A stretch of DNA of 9,655 nt from assembly GCA_035943195.1 (NCBI GenBank), contig DASZCK010000041.1:1-9655 (forward strand), in the 5' to 3' direction. A model generated the notes under the pieces. It searched no databases. It saw nothing but the letters and a program-made list of their open reading frames with translations, and had not been told where the DNA came from. Both the position numbers and the translations under genes were made by a program. Each line of letters begins with the position of its first letter. Within the stretch, counting starts at the first letter, position 1. Origin of the DNA: DAIDKA01 sp035943195 (GTDB taxonomy: Bacteria > Pseudomonadota > Gammaproteobacteria > Steroidobacterales > Steroidobacteraceae). Positions 7,470 through 9,655 of this stretch are shown one piece after another.

Positions 7470-7498
7470 ACTATACGAACCGGCTCGACGACTATCAC
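7470..7498 (-). promoter_or_regulatory. Candidate promoter of the sigma/ABC operon
   Basis: On the minus strand, GTGATA (7498-7493, 4 of 6 to TTGACA) and TATAGT (7475-7470, 5 of 6 to TATAAT) are separated by exactly 17 bases. Transcription would begin near 7463, the upstream in-frame ATG of the sigma gene, which favours translation from 7415 or a leaderless start at 7463. This is a housekeeping-type promoter; an ECF-type autoregulatory promoter was not recognised. Confidence 0.4.
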
Positions 7499-7547
7499 AT
7501 CCCGCTAACCCGCACTGAACCAAGCGCCAGGATGCCAAGGAGGTGTT

Positions 7548-7709
7548 ATGGCCTTATGCCGCACTCAACATACTGATTTTATTACACTAATTGACCCTTT
7601 AGATACCCTCCACCAGGGCGCGCCGGCATTTGACTTCACTGCCGCCAACACACAGTATTTGGCGCCTGCCGAAACCCCGCCTCGGCGAAGCAGGGAACGG
7701 ATCTGTTGA
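7548..7709 (+). CDS. Possible 53-codon leader ORF upstream of the DUF2946 gene
   Basis: An ATG at 7548 preceded by AAGGAGGT (7537-7544, 4 bases from the GGAGG end to the ATG) opens a 53-residue frame, beginning MALCRTQHTDFITLIDP and ending ETPPRRSRERIC. Its stop TGA (7707-7709) overlaps a TTG at 7706 that is in frame with the DUF2946 gene, forming TTGA. For: near-perfect ribosome site and a stop poised for coupling. Against: the first 20 codons have AT-rich third positions unlike neighbouring genes, no family is recognised, and the AT-rich stretch 7568-7605 may itself be promoter DNA. TTGAC hexamers at 7591 and 7630 could be -35 elements, although neither has a good -10; a promoter there would leave this frame untranscribed. 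Confidence 0.3.
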   Translation: MALCRTQHTDFITLIDPLDTLHQGAPAFDFTAANTQYLAPAETPPRRSRERIC

Positions 7710-7714
7710 GCTTC

Positions 7715-8107
7715 ATGAACCGCAAGCTTGCGCGAACCTGGACGGCCTGGCTGCTGCCGGCCTTGCTCCTGCGTTCGCTCATTCCGATCGGTTTCATGCC
7801 CATGATCGGTCCGGGCCACGGGGTGGAGCTGGTCCTATGTGACGGTTATGCGCCCGTGCCCTCGATGCCCGCGTCCGAGCCCATGCAGATGTCGAACGAC
7901 ATGCCCATGGCGACCGGTCATCACGGAACCCACCAGGATCATGGTCTGTGTCTGTACGGAACGAGCCCCGCGCTTGGCACTCCCCTCGCGCTTTCGACGC
8001 ATTCGACGCACCTTCAAGCCACCGCAGAACTGCTCGCGACAGCACCACAAGTCAGCCACTACGAAGCCCCTTACCGTGCGCAATCGGCGCGCGGACCTCC
8101 CGCCTGA
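7715..8107 (+). CDS. cruR-like: DUF2946 family protein, CruR-like copper-responsive upstream regulator (variant)
   Basis: A 130-residue protein with the DUF2946 pattern: a short hydrophobic N-terminal segment (about 11-30) ending RSLIPIGFMP, then a first cysteine in LVLCDG (Cys42), a Met/His-rich centre (MPASEPMQMSNDMPM, then HHGTHQDHG, about 51-77), a second cysteine in LCLYG (Cys79), and the C-terminus ARGPPA. In Bordetella pertussis the DUF2946 protein CruR (bp2923) heads an operon with a TonB-dependent transporter; its nascent chain senses copper through CXXC and arrests at a C-terminal RAPP, controlling Rho termination. Here CXXC is CxxG and RAPP is RGPP, while the position before a TonB receptor gene is kept. 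The ATG at 7715 is used. A TTG at 7706, which overlaps the stop of the small upstream frame and has GGGA about 9 bases before it, would add three residues. Family call is strong; mechanism is inferred. Confidence 0.82.
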   Translation: MNRKLARTWTAWLLPALLLRSLIPIGFMPMIGPGHGVELVLCDGYAPVPSMPASEPMQMSNDMPMATGHHGTHQDHGLCLYGTSPALGTPLALSTHSTHLQATAELLATAPQVSHYEAPYRAQSARGPPA

Positions 8108-8227
8108 CCGCTCAACGCCCGCTAAGCGCCGCTGACTGAGCGCGCCCCAGGGGCGTGCCACGAGCGGCTGCCGCTTGCGCTCGCCCGTGCCTTTGAGCTC
8201 GGGTTCATCGGGAGACCCGCTTTGTTG
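8097..8227 (+). promoter_or_regulatory. Structured, C-rich leader between the CruR-like gene and the TonB receptor gene
   Basis: Bases 8097-8136 hold about 20 C against 9 G with little obvious pairing, the kind of stretch Rho can load on. After it come three possible hairpins: 8140-8147 with 8151-8158 (8 pairs including one G-U, loop CAG); CGAGCG 8161-8166 with CGCTCG 8178-8183, which competes with AGCGG/CCGCT at 8163-8175; and CGGGT 8200-8204 with ACCCG 8215-8219, whose loop holds GGGAG (8210-8214), the probable ribosome site of the receptor gene. No T-tract follows any of them, so none is an intrinsic terminator. By analogy with CruR operons this is where conditional termination would act. 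Confidence 0.4.
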
Positions 8228-9655
8228 ATGGTTCCAAATGGGCTGCAACGACCAGCCTCGCGCTTGATCGACTACTCGCGTGCTTCGCACTGGCGGCTGC
8301 TGTGGCTGTCGGCCGTGTTTTTTTCGGTCCGGCTCATGGCGGCGGACGTAGCCAGCGTCCGCGGCGTCGTACACGATGCGCAGCATCAGCCCATCGCGCA
8401 GGCCGCCGTGCAACTGAAGTCGGCCACCTCCGACTGGCAACAAACCACGATCAGCGACGCACAGGGCGATTTTTCGTTCATGACCGTGCCGCTTGGCGAT
8501 TACATTCTCACGGTCACGCAAGCCGACTATGTGACGAAGGCCCAGGCCGTGACGGTGGCTTCGGGTTCCTCGCCCGTGGCCCATGTGCAGCTAACCCCAG
8601 GACCTGCACTGCAGAGCGTGACGGTCACCGCCAGCGTCGAAACCGCCGTTCCCATCTCCGCTACGCCCACCACCATCGTCAGTCGTCAGGACATCGCACG
8701 TACCCCGGGTGCCGATCAGAGCAACAACCTCGCCATGATCACGAACTTCGTCCCCGGCGCCTATGTCATCCACGACCAGCTGCATGTGCGCGGCGGCCAC
8801 CAGACAACCTGGGCCATCGACGGGGTAGAGATTCCGAACACCAACATTGCGAGCAATCTCGGGCCACAGATAGATCCGAAGGACATTGACTACCTGGAGG
8901 TCCAGCGCGGTAGCTACGAAGCCGACCAGGGCGATCGTACCTATGGCGTATTCAACGTCGTGCCACGAAACGGATTTGAAGGTTACAACCAGGGCGAGAT
9001 CATCGCCAACGGTGGCAACTATGGCCAGACCAATGACTACGCCAGTGTCGCCAGCCACACCGATGACTTCGCCTACTATGCGAGCGTGAATGGTAACCGC
9101 AGTGACCTGGGTATCCAGACGCCGGTCTCGCAGATCATTCATGACTCCGAGAACGGTTACGGTGGTTTTGCCACGATGATCTACAACGCCACCCCGGATG
9201 ATCAGATCCGCACGGTGCTCTCGGCAAGACAGGATAACTACCAAATTCCGAACACGCCGGGGCAGCCTGCCGATGATGCGCAACGGGAAACCGATGCCTT
9301 CGGCATCCTCTCCTGGGTCCGCAAGCTCAATGAGGAGGCCACGCTCACCACGTCGTTCTTCGTCCACCAGAACCGGGCGGACCTTGACGGCGCAATGGAT
9401 GACTATCCGATCAGCACGACTGACCAGCGTTCCTCGACCTATGTTGGCGGCCAGGAACTCCTGCGCTGGCATCTGCCGCAAAACGACATCCAGATCGGAA
9501 TCAGCGGATTCGGTCAGCGCGACAACGAGGCCTTCAGCCTGCTATTCAACGATGGCGGCGCTTCGCCGGTGAAGCAGACACTGCGGCCAACCGGCTCACT
9601 CGTGGCCGCATACGTCGAAGACAACTACCAGCCCACCGATTGGCTGCAGTTCGCA
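8228..9655 (+). CDS. TonB-dependent outer-membrane receptor, N-terminal part, cut by window edge
   Basis: The first 476 codons of a TonB-dependent receptor, open to the right edge. Order: signal peptide (about 1-38, hydrophobic LLWLSAVFFSV, cleavage near LMAA), a carboxypeptidase-regulatory-like beta domain at about 44-128 (VRGVVHDAQHQPIAQAAVQL, then DFSFMTVPLGDYILTV), a TonB-box-like QSVTVTA around 129-135, a plug domain at about 140-245 with LHVRGG (Arg188) and AIDGVEIP, and then the early strands of the barrel. It should import a scarce ligand using TonB energy; its place behind a CruR-like gene points to copper or a copper complex, by inference. There is no STN signalling domain, so it is not a FecA-type signal transducer. 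ATG 8228 was chosen; TTG at 8222 and 8225 are in frame and closer to GGGAG at 8210-8214, so the start may be one or two codons earlier. Confidence 0.88.
   Translation, partial: MVPNGLQRPASRLIDYSRASHWRLLWLSAVFFSVRLMAADVASVRGVVHDAQHQPIAQAAVQLKSATSDWQQTTISDAQGDFSFMTVPLGDYILTVTQADYVTKAQAVTVASGSSPVAHVQLTPGPALQSVTVTASVETAVPISATPTTIVSRQDIARTPGADQSNNLAMITNFVPGAYVIHDQLHVRGGHQTTWAIDGVEIPNTNIASNLGPQIDPKDIDYLEVQRGSYEADQGDRTYGVFNVVPRNGFEGYNQGEIIANGGNYGQTNDYASVASHTDDFAYYASVNGNRSDLGIQTPVSQIIHDSENGYGGFATMIYNATPDDQIRTVLSARQDNYQIPNTPGQPADDAQRETDAFGILSWVRKLNEEATLTTSFFVHQNRADLDGAMDDYPISTTDQRSSTYVGGQELLRWHLPQNDIQIGISGFGQRDNEAFSLLFNDGGASPVKQTLRPTGSLVAAYVEDNYQPTDWLQFA

Noticed and set aside
8591..9481. Minus-strand open frame of 296 codons opposite the TonB receptor gene
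   Set aside because: The plus strand encodes a well-formed receptor plug and early barrel through this stretch. The antisense product shows only low-complexity Val/Gly/Asp-rich text.
6933..9655. FecI/FecR/FecA-type cell-surface signalling between the sigma operon and the TonB receptor
   Set aside because: The receptor has no STN signalling domain between the signal peptide and the TonB box, the sigma partner does not look like FecR, and the genes are on opposite strands in separate operons.

Overview
The window is GC-rich, densely coded bacterial DNA. It looks proteobacterial, probably a gamma- or betaproteobacterium of a soil or aquatic group. The basis is a lipoprotein with an outer-membrane-style lipobox, a TonB-dependent outer-membrane receptor, a DUF2946 protein (a family I know mainly from Proteobacteria) and a secreted ankyrin-repeat protein. 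I see no tRNA, rRNA, CRISPR array, transposase or phage gene. The lineage call is an inference.

Layout from left to right. (1) On the minus strand, 2387 to 1, a surface lipoprotein with beta-sandwich, IPT/TIG and beta-propeller-like parts is followed after 71 bases by the first 104 codons of an FtsX/MacB-type ABC permease that runs off the left edge. (2) On the plus strand, 2577 to 4175, is an exported ankyrin-repeat protein that shares a divergent promoter region with the lipoprotein. (3) On the minus strand, 7415 to 4180, is a tight four-gene operon: ECF sigma factor, single-pass membrane protein with anti-sigma-like layout, ABC ATPase, ABC-2 permease. Its genes are 15 and 9 bases apart and then overlap by 4. 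It converges on the ankyrin gene with a 4-base gap. (4) On the plus strand, 7548 to the right edge, are a possible 53-codon leader ORF, a DUF2946 protein and a TonB-dependent receptor that is cut by the window end.

The most interesting part is region 4. DUF2946 proteins are the CruR family. In Bordetella pertussis the first gene of the bp2923-bfrG operon is translated as a copper-sensing upstream ORF: a CXXC motif in the nascent chain and a C-terminal RAPP arrest motif control Rho-dependent termination before a TonB-dependent transporter gene. The same arrangement is seen here, but with CxxG where CXXC is expected, RGPP instead of RAPP at the C-terminus, and a Met/His-rich centre. The 120-base gap to the receptor gene is C-rich at its start and can form several hairpins, one of which places the receptor's purine-rich ribosome site in its loop. 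This predicts copper-responsive control of the receptor by a variant sensor.

The sigma/membrane protein/ABC operon is transcribed away from the copper-type operon and could sense envelope or peptide stress and drive its own transporter. No sequence evidence ties the two operons together beyond the shared 132-base intergenic region (7416 to 7547).
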